Positions 48,051-60,540 of a DNA stretch of 64,000 nucleotides are shown here, in pieces. Source of the stretch: Haliclona indistincta (taxonomy: Eukaryota > Porifera > Demospongiae > Haplosclerida > Chalinidae); NCBI GenBank assembly GCA_964017065.1, contig OZ024790.1, positions 8,982,382-9,046,381 on the forward strand, given 5' to 3'. The notes under the pieces are model-generated. The model had not been told where the DNA came from. It did no database searches and saw only the letters and a list, made by a program, of their open reading frames with translations. The position numbers were made by a program, and so were the translations under genes. The stretch's first letter is position 1. Each line of letters starts with the position of its first letter.

Positions 48051-48056
48051 GTGTAT

Positions 48057-48247
48057 AGTAGTATCAGCTAAACCTCAAGTATGACTAGACGATGCTGTAA
48101 GCCATTCCCTCGTGGTACCTTACTGGTGCTGGTAATGAGCGGTTTGCTGTGCAGTGTACATTGGTTCTTGTTCTCTGGTATTGCGTATTCTATCATCATT
48201 TCTGTTCACTTTCACGTAACAATAGCAAGTCTCGCGTATATGCATTA
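48057..48247 (+). pseudogene. 5' fragment of a B-type POT gene, second copy
   Basis: Open from MTRRCCKPFPRGTLLVLVMS for about 50 residues, then diverges at the codons after SLAYMH, exactly where the fragment at 8739-8935 does. It lacks the 4-base insertion seen there. Confidence 0.85.
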
Positions 48248-48249
48248 TT

Positions 48250-49146
48250 GTTTTAATAGGCATGTACATTATTGTATTGTAGTGAAAAAGTTTTATCAAG
48301 CATAAAAATGTTGTGAATATGCGTCTGGAGGGGGTATGCTGTACTAACTCATACTGCAGTTACAAACCAAGAATGAGCCATATCTTGCCTACTACACAAA
48401 ATGGTGCGTAAATGACGTACTTATTAAGTAATAATGATTTTCTTTCTTTCTCCCTCCCTCCCACAAACAGTGCATGTGACACTTTCTCAACAAGTATGCT
48501 AGTCAGTCATCAACATTACTTCATGATGACATTAGTCCTTGCAAAGGTACAGGTTCTGATCCTCTGCACAGCAATGATTAATCTCACCGTGTCAGCACGT
48601 CTAAAATAAGGACACAAATATTATTGTGGTCACTGCATGTTGTAGTGTATTAGCTATGGCAAGCAGTGACAACCATGCACAATTATCTTGGATCCGATCT
48701 GACAACAAGCTCACAGCATTACAGTGAATTTATACACAAGGTGAGTCACAATAAGTCACATGACATGATGACATAAATAAAATAAAACAATGACTAGTCA
48801 GGACAAAACCAGACACTACACATGTGATCCCCCAAAAGTTATTGTATTAGTCACTAATGCATCCACCATGCATAATAGGAAATAGACACTCTGTGCATGT
48901 GGGTCTCAATTAGAGTGGTTCAACCAAAATCCATTAACATGTACATGTACTGCATCCCCTGTGTGTGAAAAACATGGTAAGTTGTAGCTATACTGATATT
49001 GTACAGTCATCAACAGATGGTGCATTAAAACTTAAACTTGCTTCACATATTTTGTGAGAGCAATCCAGCAATATAAAACTGAAACCTTTCTCAGTGTTCA
49101 CAATTGACAACCTACATTCCACACTCTGATAGTGCTGGACTATTGA
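48250..49146. other. Duplicated intergenic block, second copy
   Basis: Copy of 8936-9803; no gene, RNA or repeat array recognised. It is followed at 49147-49216 by the same POT-body fragment found before B2. Confidence 0.7.
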
Positions 49147-49222
49147 TATCGAGCTATTGTCTTTGGATTGCTAGTGAGTGAGGCAACTGTTCTGATTGTG
49201 TTAGTTGGGTTCCTGTAGGTGT

Positions 49223-50838
49223 ATGCTAGTTTCAGCTACCTCAAGTATGACTAGACGATGCTGTAAGCCATTCCCTTGTGGTACCTTACTGGTGCTGGTA
49301 ATGAGTGGTTTGCTGTGCTGTGTACATTGGTTCTTGTTCTCTGGTATTGCGTATTCTATCATCATTTCTGATCACTTTCACGTAACAACAGCAAGTCTCA
49401 TGTATATTCATCAAGCCGGCTACATACTGCTGCCACTAGCTGGATGGATAGGAGAATCATGGCTGGGTAGATATCGAGCTATTGTCTTTGGATTGCTAGT
49501 AAGTGCGGCAACTGTTCTGATTGTGTTAGTTGGGTTCCTGTGTTTGAAAACAATTTTGTTTCCATTTCCAGTACTCTTAGTGGTGGTTGTAGTGGCTGTA
49601 TTCATTGGTGCTTTAGGCTTTGGCTGTTTTTACACTATCATGCTACCATTCACTCTTGATCAAATGATAGGAGCATCAGCTGAGGAGCTCAGTGCTGCAG
49701 TACAGTGGTACTACTGGGGATACCAAATACCATTGGTAATCACTAGAGTACTTGATTGTGTTTCCATCCCAGATCAATTCCTATCCTTGGACATGCTTTC
49801 TGTTGCTTTACTCATAGGAGGCTCACTATGCTTCTCAGCTGCTCTGATAATGGACTGCCTGTGCTACATGTGGTTGGACACTCACGACAAAACTGGCAAC
49901 CCCATTAAGTTGATCTATCAAGTGCTCAACTATATGCTCGAAAGAACAAGTGTCCTTGACTTCGCAGTGCATTGACATACATTGATGAGGAACACCCTTC
50001 ACGCATTGACTTTGGGAAGCACAAGTTCGGAGGACCATTCACAGAAAAAGAGGTAGAGGATGTCAAGACAGCGTTTCGTATTGTGTCATTGTTAACAGTT
50101 GCATTAAGCATATGCCTCTCCTTAGAAACGAAGGATCAACTTAGTCTGCATGTGATCACAACAACTAGTGATGCCTTCTCATGCGTTCAGAACATGAAGC
50201 ATACAGGTTTCCATGTTGCAACAATAATCTTGGTACCTCTCAATCGTTTCATCTTGTATCCTCTGGTCCACAAGTACAATCCGAGTATTCTTATGAGAAT
50301 AGGAATGGGACTGTTTCTGTGTTTTGTGGTTGCAGTAATCGACCTAAATGTTATATCCATTGGTCACTTCTATAGTAATGCATCACAATGTATATTCAAT
50401 GACCTCACTGAATCAGGTACTATCGATATACCACTATACTGGGTACTGATAATAGACTTGGTCAATGGAGTTGGTGTTGCACTCGTAGCATGTTCCTTGT
50501 ACGAGTTTGTGATCGCTCAGTCTCCAAACAGAATGAGAGGGATTATGGTTGGAATATTGACTCTCATGCTTGGCTTAGATGTTTTAGGAAGCGATATTTA
50601 CTCTCAGATATTTCAGCAGTTCCTGACAGCCAGTCCCAGCTGTGTGTTCTACTACTACCAGGTACTATCACTACTCTTGCTGTTGATACTAACAGTGTTT
50701 GTGATTCTTGCCAAGCACTACAAACTGAGAGAGAGGGAGAAACACATCAACGTACAAGCCATAGTGGAGGAACACTATGAGAGGTACATGGACCAGGAGG
50801 AACAGTACATGAGAGAAGCATATCAGAAGACTGCATAA
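49223..50838 (+). pseudogene. POT/SLC15-like copy B4 with a 2-bp frameshift
   Basis: Close sister of B2. A 2-base insertion near 49932 (caactatatgctcg instead of caactatgctcg) shifts the frame at the LNYARKNK motif and stops it at 49975. Beyond that the family frame is open to AYQKTA. The length 1616 equals B2 plus 2, so this is the only length change. Several substitutions hit conserved spots (YMWLDTH, PLNRFILYP, YYYQVLS), consistent with relaxed constraint. Confidence 0.85.
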
Positions 50839-50949
50839 AACACTTGTAATTGATACTGAGCAGTAGCTAGAACATCAAGTAACATTAATAATTCAAAATA
50901 AAAACATTAGACATTTTTGTTATTAATTTTTACGTATTAATTTTTTTAT

Positions 50950-51243
50950 AGATGCTTTTTCGGAGATATTTCGTGTCATTGATACCAGTGAATTGCATCA
51001 TCTGCTGTTGTTGGCTCATGATAGTACCTGCCCTTTAAATAGGCATAAAAGCTCCAGACACTATAGTCTGTGTAAATGATCATGTATGTGCTGGCACTGC
51101 CCACAGTGATATTACTGTAACGAGCATAGCGTGTGTTCCTATTAAAGTCCTCCAGGTCAACCCTTAGCTCTTGTGGTGCACTGGCAGTTAGTCTGTGCAT
51201 ATTAATCAGTCCTAGCCAGTGCTCTCCTGTCAGATTACCAAAT
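50950..51243 (-). pseudogene. Fibrinogen-domain (FReD) remnant F4
   Basis: Same internally deleted form as F1 and F2, with LINMHRLTAS and PQELRVDLEDFNRN still readable on the minus strand. Confidence 0.75.
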
Positions 51244-51377
51244 GTGTATTTTACTGATTATCCAATTTTTCATTTCTACATGCACAATTGTTAAAAGGAA
51301 TCAGAATTAATGTCTTACTGCAGCACCTAGATGCTTAGTAAACAAACTACTGGTATATCAGATAAACAAGTTATAAA

Positions 51378-51693
51378 CTGGTGTTCGCAGTGGCAGCGGA
51401 GGAAGAGGTGGATGGTAGTGACAGAGGATTTGGTGCCAGCAGTGGATTCAGTGGTGGCTTCACTAGCTCAGCCGCAGCCGAGGAAGAGTTGCTAACTGGT
51501 TGGATAACTTTTTGGACGTGTACCACATTCATCATACTTATAGCATAACCAAGTCTATCACTATTTTATTAAACCATTAATTTTTTTCAGACATCAGTAT
51601 ATTCGACTTCTCATTGTACTTCTAAACTGTTATCGTGTACTCTCTTCTTCCTGGATAATAATTATTATTGAAGATATGAACGATTCACGGCAC
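51378..51693 (+). pseudogene. Fossil copy of the last vasa exon plus 3' UTR (V4)
   Basis: Matches 2915-3234: ctggtgttcgcagtggcagc, gcagtggattcagtggtggc, gccgcagccgaggaagag, then the UTR words and the gataataattattattgaag end. It lies 185 bases before pseudogene A4. Confidence 0.82.
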
Positions 51694-51877
51694 TTTGTTG
51701 TTGTCTAAGTCTATCATGTGCAATGTGACGCTTTGTTTTCTTGATTTTTCTTTTAGTCAATAGTGATTGTTCAGAAACAATTGATTTTGAACTTAATACA
51801 TGTATTGTTCTCTCTCTATACATGTACTTCCTCTATACACCCTTGTTGTTCCAGAAAAACTGTGCTATCATTTAACT

Positions 51878-53331
51878 ATGGATTTGCGATTCTGTAAGCC
51901 TTTTCCTCGTGGTACCTTCCTGGTGCTGCTGATAAGTGGTCTGCTGTACACTGTGCATTGGTTCATGTTCTACTCCATTACCTTTATCCTTCCCGGTCGC
52001 CTCCAGTTCACTACAGTCTATGTTCATCCTGCCGGCTACATACTGCTACCAGTGACTGGATGGATAGGAGAGTCATGGCTGTGTAGATATCGAGCTATTG
52101 ACTTTGGATTGCTGATGCGTGGAGTGACTGTTCTGGTAGTGCAAATTGGTTTTGTGTATTTGCAATCTACCTTACATTCAGGTGCAATAAGCTTTCTGTT
52201 GACTACAGTGGCTGTGCTCATTGGTATTCTTGGCTTTGGTAGTTTGTACACTATCATGCTGCCCTTCTCACTCGATCAAATGATAGGAGCATCAGCTGAG
52301 GAGCTCAGTGCTGCAGTACAGTGGTACTACTGGGGATTCAACATAGCGCTGGCAATAAGTGGTGTTCTTAGTTGTGTTTCTATCCCAGAACAATTCCAGT
52401 TCTTTGAAATCATTCCAGTGTTTTTACTGATACTAGGTTCTCTATGTAGTCAGCTGCTCTGATAATGGACTGCCTGTGTCGCAAGTGGTTAGACACACAC
52501 AACAAAACTGGTAATCCCATCGAGCTGATCTATCAAGTGCTCAACTATGCTTGAACGAACAAGTGTCCTCGACTTCGCAGTGCATTGACATACATTGATG
52601 AGGAACACCCTTCACGTATTGAATTTGGGAAGCACAAGTTTGGAGGACCGTTCACAGAAGAAGAGGTGGAGGATGTCAAGACAATTATATCGTCTTACTC
52701 CATTACTGGTGGCTGCATTTGGTGTAAGCATTTGTCTTGAATTGAATGATCAACTTGGTCTGCATGCCATGATCGTAACCACAAATCAGATGTTTATGTG
52801 TGTACAGAACTTGAAACGAAGTGTTTATTACACCATGCCTGTCCCTTTAATACCATTATATCGATTCATCTCTTATCCACTGGTCCACAAGTACGTACCA
52901 AGCATTCTAAAGGTCATGGGAACAGGAATTGCTCTTTGCCTTGTGGTTACAGTAGTCGAGCTAATTGTTTTATCCATCAGTCATTTCTACAGTAATGCAT
53001 CTCACTGTGTGCTTGATGACCACACTGTAACAGGAGCTGCAGTACTCTTAGCAGTGCCATTTACTCTCAGATATTTCAGCAGTTCCAGACAGCCAGTCCC
53101 AGCTGTGTGTTCTACTACTACCTGGTACTATCACTATACTCTTGCTGTTGATACTAATTGTGCTTGTGATTCTTGCCAAGCGCTACAAACTGAGAGAGAG
53201 GGAGAAACACAACAACATACAGCCCATAGTGGAGGAACACTGTGAGATAATGAGAGGTACTTGGACCGAGAGGAAAAGTGCGTGAGAGAAGCTTCCAGCA
53301 GCCTGAGAAATCATACCAACCATGCATGTGA
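51878..53331 (+). pseudogene. POT/SLC15-like pseudogene A4
   Basis: Starts MDLRFCKPFPRG and is open to about codon 188. Lesions: small deletion at 52444 (ctctatgtagtcagc), CGA to TGA in the LNYARKNK motif (52551), one-base insertion at 52684 (acaattatatc), the large deletion at 53036 also present in A2, and further indels near 53135 and 53250. Its 3' end is A-type (SSLRNHTNHA...). Clearly non-functional. Confidence 0.9.
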
Positions 53332-53591
53332 CACAGCTGCTAACTCAATTGTTGTGAAACATTTTTTAATAATAATTATTCCTGTATCCCTCTGTTATTC
53401 TTTATTGTTTAACTGGTTGGGCAAACTGTCTATTGTGTTTTGTCTTGACTGAAAAGACCATAATATTATATGGTATCACAGTTGATTGTAAGCATTTTTG
53501 GTTTGCATTGAGCTAATGTTTACGGAGGAAAAATGATGTTTAGATAATGGGAAGGGTCATGAGATTATAAATATGTATATGTATTTAGTGT

Positions 53592-55209
53592 ATGCTAGTA
53601 TTAGCTACCTCAAGCATGACTAGACGATGCTGTAAGCCATTCCCTCGTGGTACCTTACTGGTGCTGGTAATGAGCGGTTTGCTGTGCAATGTGCAGTGGT
53701 TCTTGTTCTCTGGTATTGCGTATTCTATCATCATTTCTGATCACTTTCACGTAACAATAGGAAGTCTCGTGTATATTCATCGAGCCGGCTACATACTGCT
53801 GCCACTAGCTGGATGGATAGGAGAATCATGGCTGGGTAGATATCGAGCTATTGTCTTTGGACTGCTAGTGAGTGCGGCAACTGTTCTGATTGTGTTAGTT
53901 GGGTTCCTGTGTTCAAAAACAATTTTGTTTCCAATTCCGGTACTCTTAATGGTGGTTGTAGTGGCTGTATTCATTGGGTGCTCTAGGCTTTGGCTGCTTT
54001 TACACTATCATGCTACCATTCACTCTTGATCAAATGATAGGAGCATCAGCTGAGGAGCTCAGTGCTGCAGTACAGTGGTACTACTGGGGATACCATATAC
54101 CACTGGCAATCACTAGAGTACTTGATTGTGTTTCCATTCAAGATCAATTTCTATCCTTGGACATCCTTTCTGTTGTTTTACTCATAGGAGCCTCACTATG
54201 CTTCTCAGCTGCTCTGATAATGGACTGCCTGTGCCACAAGTGGTTGGACACTCACGACAAAACTGGCAATCCCGTCAAGCTGATCTATCAAGTGCTCAAC
54301 TATGCTCGAAAGAACAAGTGTCCTCGACTTCGCAGTGCATTGACATACATTGATGAGGAACACCCTTCACGTATTGACTTTGGGAAGCACAAGTTTGGAG
54401 GACCATTCACAGAAGAAGAGGTGGAGGATGTCAAGACAGTGTTTCGTCTCACTCCATTATTGTTAATGGCTACCTTTAGTTTAAGCCTTTCCTTAGAAAC
54501 GAATGATCAACTTAGTCTGCATGTTATCACAACAACTAGTAAGACCTTCGCATGTGTTCAGAGCATGAAGCATACGGCTTACCATGTTGCACCAATAATC
54601 TTGGTACCTTTCTATCGTTTTATCTTGTATCCTATGCTCCATAAGTACAATCCAAGTATTCTAAAGAGAATAGGAGTGGGACTGTTTCTGTGTTTTGTGG
54701 TTGCAGTTATCGACCTAAACGTTTTATCCATTGGTCACTTCTATAGTAATGCATCACATTGCATATTCAATGACCTCACTGAATCAGGTACTAACGATAT
54801 ACCATTATACTGGGTACTGATAATAGACTTGGTCAATGGAGTTGGTGTTGCTCTCGTAGCATGTTCCTTGTACGAGTTTGTGATCGCTCAGTCTCCAAAC
54901 AGAATGAGAGGGATCGTGGTTGGAATACTGACTCTCGTGCTTGGCTTGGATGTTTTTGGAAACACTATTTATACTCAGATATTCCAACAGTTCCAGACAG
55001 CCAGTCCCAGCTGTGTGTTCTACTACTACCTGGTACTATCACTACTCTTGCTGTTGATACTAATAGTGTTTGTGATTCTTGCCAAGCGCTACAAACTGAG
55101 AGAGAGGGAGAAACACATCAACATACAGGCCATAGTGGAGGAACACTATGAGAGGTACATGGACCAGGAGGAGGAGTACATGAGAGAAGCAGCTCAGAAC
55201 ACTGCATAA
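53592..55209 (+). pseudogene. POT/SLC15-like copy B5 with a single 1-bp frameshift
   Basis: MLVLATSSMTRRCC start. The frame breaks at 53977-53980, where GGG replaces the GG of other copies (attcattgggtgctc). From there the family frame runs open to AAQNTA, with one extra residue in RLTPLLLMATFS. Because the lesion is a single base in a G run, assembly error or a rare allele is as likely as true decay. If corrected, it would be a full-length 538-residue B-type transporter. Confidence 0.75.
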
Positions 55210-55309
55210 AAGTTTTTGTAATTAATTTCATACTGAGCAGTAGCTAGAACATCAAGTAACATTGATAATTCAAAATGAAACATTAGACGTTATGGTTATT
55301 TTACGTATT

Positions 55310-56150
55310 TTCATAGATGCTTTTCAGAGATCTCGTGTCATTGAATTGCATCATCTGCTGTTGTTGGCACATGATAGTACCTGCCATTTAAATAGGTATA
55401 ATAACAGTTCTTGTACCACCATGGACCCTTGTAGGCTATTGCATAGTGACGAGGATGGGTCTACATCATTGCCACGATCACTGGTTAAAAATTACTATCA
55501 GAAGAATGACATAGACTTTTACCAGTATCACCAGCTGTCCCAGAGTAATCAAGAACTCAGTATTAAACGATAGCCTATAGTAGGATTTCCCACTTTGAAA
55601 GTGCTGTAACCAACATAGCGTCGGTGTTATTACCAAATGTTTTCTCAACAGGTTTGGTAAAAGTTGACAGAGCCATCAAACCTTCTCTGCAGCAAAGTGT
55701 CATGTCACAGTAGACTTGGAATGCAGTCTGGTTGTCAGGCCGGATTGATAGTATACACTCCATCAGTAGTCTGACCCTGTTCATAAGCATCTTTACAGTC
55801 AATATAGTATGGCAGAACCCTAAAACAAGATAATGTTACTCAGACTTGCATTAGTAAAAATATGTTGTTACCTTGTTGGTCTACTGGTTGTAGGTTCCGC
55901 TGTTGTTGGCACTTGTGTGTTAGTATTTGTTGGCATCTCCTGGTGACCTAAGTTGAATTTTCAGACAGTTCACTTGGCCGAGAAGGAATGCTATACGTTG
56001 CTTGAGAGTGAATTTAACTTGACACCACTCTGCTGTAGTTTCCGTGATGGTGGCTCCCAAGACCCAATGGGGCAGCAGAGATGCAGCATGGTACCACACC
56101 ACCAAAGATCAGCAATAATACGATACTGTGAACCATTACTATCACAATAC
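55310..56150 (-). pseudogene. Fibrinogen-domain (FReD) pseudogene F5, both exons
   Basis: Exon-2 remnant (55310-55830) retains the codons for DCKDAYEQGQTTDGV, FQVYCDM, the WWYNNCYY-like part and the C-terminal end, with frame breaks and missing segments. Exon-1 remnant (about 55935-56150) still reads VMVHSIVLLLIFGGVVPCCI (signal peptide) in one frame and TLKQRIAFLLGQVNCLKI in another. It is the most complete FReD relic in the array and lies opposite to B5. Confidence 0.8.
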
Positions 56151-56407
56151 AGTAGAAGAGAACAAACTCAATAGCCTCGTTACAATACAACTTACTCTTC
56201 GATTCACTAAGATACTTGACCACACTAGCTGGACATGTTTGTACAATAAAATCACATATCAGTCAGTCGCTTGTATCATTGTATAGCCTTTGCATTAGCT
56301 GTTGAAATTTTAACACTTTCCTGACGAGATTTTGTATTAGCGTGAAGAACCAGATGATCCCTAAGCTTGAGCCTCTCAAATTATGGCTCTTTAGATGCAA
56401 AAACCAA

Positions 56408-57378
56408 CTAAGGTAAAGTGGCCTATTTCCGGCCACTGTTTGGCTCGTTCAGGTTTGCACGCACCGAGCGCCAAGACGAACGAGCCACGAGCTCTTGCAC
56501 TGCAGTCACTGATACTACTGGGTATACTCTTTCGGCAGGAGGAAGTTGGCGTTGAAGATAAGATGCTTCTTGGCAGCAAGAATTAATAAAAACTAGTAAC
56601 CATAAATAGCGAAAATCGGGGTTAAATTGGGTAATTCCGGTCACTTTGAAAAACGACTTTCTATGCTAACGACGAGAGTTTGGCGGCTTTTTTTGCTAGA
56701 AATAGATGTGTTCAGCATCCTATAACATTCTATTATTCGTAGTAAGCAGTACTTTTGTATAATGATTGCATTTAGCAGATGTTTATGGCACGGATTCTTG
56801 GTACAGCTATAGTTGGTCTAAATGCTAAGTGCTGTAGAGATTTCCGAAATTGTGTGCCGCGCTACGATCAGCTTTGGTCGTCTCCTGCCGCTTTCAAAGC
56901 TGTCTGCATGATTTTATTTGTTTTCGCGGCAGAGAAATTTGTAAAAGCTGTTTTGCAATGTCACCGCCCACGTAGAGCTTGAAATGAGCTCCACCTACCA
57001 TGATACAGGCATCTGCCAGCTCGAAATCGCTGAAGATATCAGGATACTACTATGTCTGCATTTTCATTAATGTTCAGTCTTTAGTTTAAGCTTAGTTTGC
57101 TAACGAGTTACATCTTCTTTTAAGAATTAAAATTCATAAGGCAAAGTTTCTCTTTTTTACTTTAGCTTCGTCAAGCATACAAAGGTTCAGAGTGATGCCG
57201 ATTATACCAACAGGAAGTAGTCAGTTAGCCTCAGTCTGGCTGTGGTGGTAGAGGGATGTTGCCACTACGAAGGCAGCATATTGGCTGCTGGAGTTGAAGC
57301 CCCTTCTTTCCATGGCGATGGGTTTTCTGCAAAGTGACCGGAAATAGGCGGTGACCGAAATTAGGCCACTTTACCTTA
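56408..57378. mobile_element. TA-flanked DNA element with ~27-bp inverted repeats (Tc1/mariner-like, non-autonomous)
   Basis: The element (56410-57376, 967 bp) begins aggtaaagtggcctatttcc and ends with the near complement (gaaattaggccactttacct), with TA on both sides. Internal sub-repeats of the end sequence (ccggtcactttg, aaagtgaccggaaatagg) are present. No transposase frame. It lies about 400 bases upstream of the NLR start codon. Confidence 0.78.
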
Positions 57379-57775
57379 TTCAGTTCTCTAGGCAATTGTC
57401 AAAGGTAGTATTTCCCAGCGATGGACCGGGCTTGCAGCCGCCTATGGGCAAAGACTAGACAATTGCAAGACTGAGGAATGTCAATCGGGTATCATAAGCT
57501 CCAGTCCTGTGGCTATCAGCGCGCGGTGATGACGGCTGCTTTGTGCTTACAACAATACTATAGTACACATAACAAGATCCCTAACCAGATCAACATTCTC
57601 GGGCAAATATCCTGCAGGCTGGCGTTTGCAGCTTGTTGCCTGATTCGCTCCCGGCCATTTTGCAAGTCTACCAGCCCCGCCTCCAGTAGTGGGCGTCATG
57701 TGCTCCGAAGAATGATGAATCTTGTTTCAGTACATGTAGTTGCTTAGTTACAGGAAAGACTCGGCTGCCTTTAAC

Positions 57776-60540
57776 ATGGACGGCTCCATTAGTGCTCTTG
57801 ATGCTCGATGCAGTCATCCCCAGTCCGCTCTCTTCCTTGAGCTGATTGCTCAGCACATTGTTAACTGGGAAGTACTGGCGCCGTTCTTCAGCTTAACAGA
57901 AGCAGATCAGATGGCTATAAAGCAAGATCACAGTGGTCAGTACCAAGTACAGAAACGAGCAATGCTCAGTAGATGGATCGAGAGAAACGGAAACGAAGCC
58001 ACCTTCAGCAAGATGAGAGAAATCTTCATACAAGCCAACTATACCAATCTTGCTGACAAGCTTGTTGAGATTATTCAAGATGAGTATTCTCAGTCTCCTC
58101 ACAATGCAGTGGCTGCCTTCAAGCTATACCTCAAGGACTGCTACAGTACAATTTCACCCACAGCTAGTGATAGAAAAAACTGGCCACCACTAGCAAACAC
58201 TCCTTACGTTGAACCTGAGCTACGACTAGTGGTGGACTCTAGTCCTGAGTGGAAACCAGACAGACAGCCAAGCAAGTCAATCCAGCGTAATGACCTATTT
58301 CAAGACAAAGCTCCCCCTCATAAAATCCTTTTTGAGGTTCAGGAAAGACCACTCTATCAAGGAACATGTGCCAAGAATGGGAAAAGGGTAAATTGCTTAA
58401 TCATATGGATCTTCTCATCCACTTGACCCTAGCTGATCCCAAGGTCTGGTCAGCACAGTCTCTGGATGACTTAATCCCACATCCCTCTGCTGGAATACGA
58501 AAAGCAGTGGCTGATACCATCATTGAGCGGCGAGGTCAAAGATGCTGCTTTATAATGGATGGTTGGGAAGATCTTCCTGATGATGTCCCACCCTACATTA
58601 GTGACTTAGTCTATGGTAGCAAGCCGGGCATAGCTTTGCCACTCTGCTCATTTATTATCACGACACGTCCCATTGCTTCAGCACCGTTGAAACAGTCTCG
58701 AGCGTTTACCACTATTGAAATTACTGGTTTCTCTTCTGAAAGCATTGATGCTTATGCTACGCGTTATCTGAAACAACAAGGTGAAGGAGATCCTGCTGTT
58801 TTCATAACGGCACTTCATGACAATCACCATGCTCATGGCCTCTGCAATCTACCCATCAATGCAACAATCTTGCTGCATCTTTTCCTGACCATTGGAACAG
58901 GTCTTCCCACTACTCAGACAGAGCTGTTCAAGTGCTTCATTATTAATATACTTCTTCGTCATCTTGTTACTAAGCAAGGTCAAAATCCATTTCGGCTTCG
59001 TTTAAGAAACTTTTCTTCTCTCCCAGAAAATGAACGGCAGTTGTTTGATCAGCTTTGTCGCATAGCCCACTTTGCTAACTTCAATACAAGGTCATCATCT
59101 CGAAGTAACCAGCTGCTTTCACAAAAAGAATTAGAAGAAGAAGGCGTAAATGATCTTCAGGAAACCATGGGCTTGATGAAAGTACACTTACGGCTTACCC
59201 GTTACGGATATGAACCCTATTATGGATTCCTCCATTCATCGGTGCAAGACTTCTTGTGTGCCGTGAGGATAAGTCAGCTTAGTCCAGAAAAACAGGTGAG
59301 AGACTTCAAACGAATAATGAGCATCGATCCAATGTCACTTGTACTGGTATTCTATGCTGGTATAAGTAAGCTTAAAAATAGCAGTGTCTGTGAATACTTG
59401 CAGCAAATAGGAGCTAAACCTCCTCAACACAATACCATTATACCAAACATATGTGACACATTGTCTGAAACTCGTGACAGTCGCAGACTGTTTTTAACCT
59501 TTCTGCATTGTCTTTACGAAGCCAATCGCAATGACCTGCAACCTTGTTTAAGTGAATCTTTGACTGACATTTCGTTCACATTGTACAGGCTATCTATGTA
59601 CAATGTCAATGTTATCTTCCACTCAATAGTGGATATTGCAAGATCGAGTAGTTCTAATAGCGTTGTATTATCTATTGGCACGTGTGATATAAATGATCAT
59701 AAGATTGAGTCTGCTGTTAAGATTCTTATTGAACGAGCCAGTTCAAATTACCGAAAGTTCAATCAGTGTGTGTCAATTGGACTTGCGTTGTATGCAAACA
59801 ATCTTACTCACATTGGAGTCAGATCTTTGGCGAGACTTATTGCAGCTGATGGAATCAGATTAACATATCTTGATATTTCTCGTAATCTGCTGACACGATC
59901 ATCTAGTGTATCAGAATCAATGAAGGCTCTGACGAAAGCAATGTCATCTGCACATGGCTTTTGCCTGTCTAGATTATACATGTATTGCTGTGGACTCTCT
60001 AGCAGGCATGCTTACCATCTTGTCCTGCTCCTTAGACAAAATATAGAAGACCTCAACATTAGCGAAAATCATGAACTTGGTGAATGTGTCCCTACACTCA
60101 TAGCTGCTGTAAGGCATACCAAATCTTTGGATCTTAGAGGTACATTTGTAACTGATAAGGAAGTAGTCCAAGCTGGCAAAGTACTGCAGTCAAACACATG
60201 CTTAGAGCGACTAGATATAGGTTTTAGCCTTTTTGATGAGCCTCTTCAACCTATATGTCTCAAGCCTGAAGCTGTTTGCAATCTTATAATACTCATCACT
60301 TCTTCCAACTCAAGATCAAATCTCTCTTTTCTGTCTATTGCAGACTGCTACATGAAAGATATAGAAAGTAATGAAGAAGTACAAAGAGCTCTCGAAAGTT
60401 ATAGAATAAGACGTGGCTTTCCCTTAATGATTGTGAAGTTTTCAGTTGCTCATCCAGGTATGATAATGGGCCGAAATTTCTTAAGTCGACTACAACAAAC
60501 GTCGGGAATTTCAGACTCATTGCTTCATGGAAACAGTTAG
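57776..60540 (+). pseudogene. NLR-type receptor gene (death-NACHT-LRR) lacking the P-loop
   Basis: Frame 1 from Met 57776 encodes a death domain (ALFLELIAQHIVNWEVLAPF to NLADKLVEII) and a linker to 58426. Frame 2, readable from about 58366 to 60540, resumes in a NACHT domain at EWEKGKLLNHMDLLIHLTLA, with Walker B CFIMDGWEDLPDD, sensor-like SFIITTRP, the winged-helix region GFLHSSVQDFL, and a C-terminal leucine-rich part (LTYLDISRNLL, IEDLNISEN, LERLDIG). The GxxGxGKS/T Walker A loop that should precede EWEKGKLL is absent; the two frames overlap at 58340-58370 with no room for it. So a deletion removed the P-loop and shifted the frame. Death-NACHT-LRR order is typical of sponge NLRs. It is most likely a pseudogene, or two truncated products (a death-only and a NACHT/LRR part). 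Confidence 0.82.
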
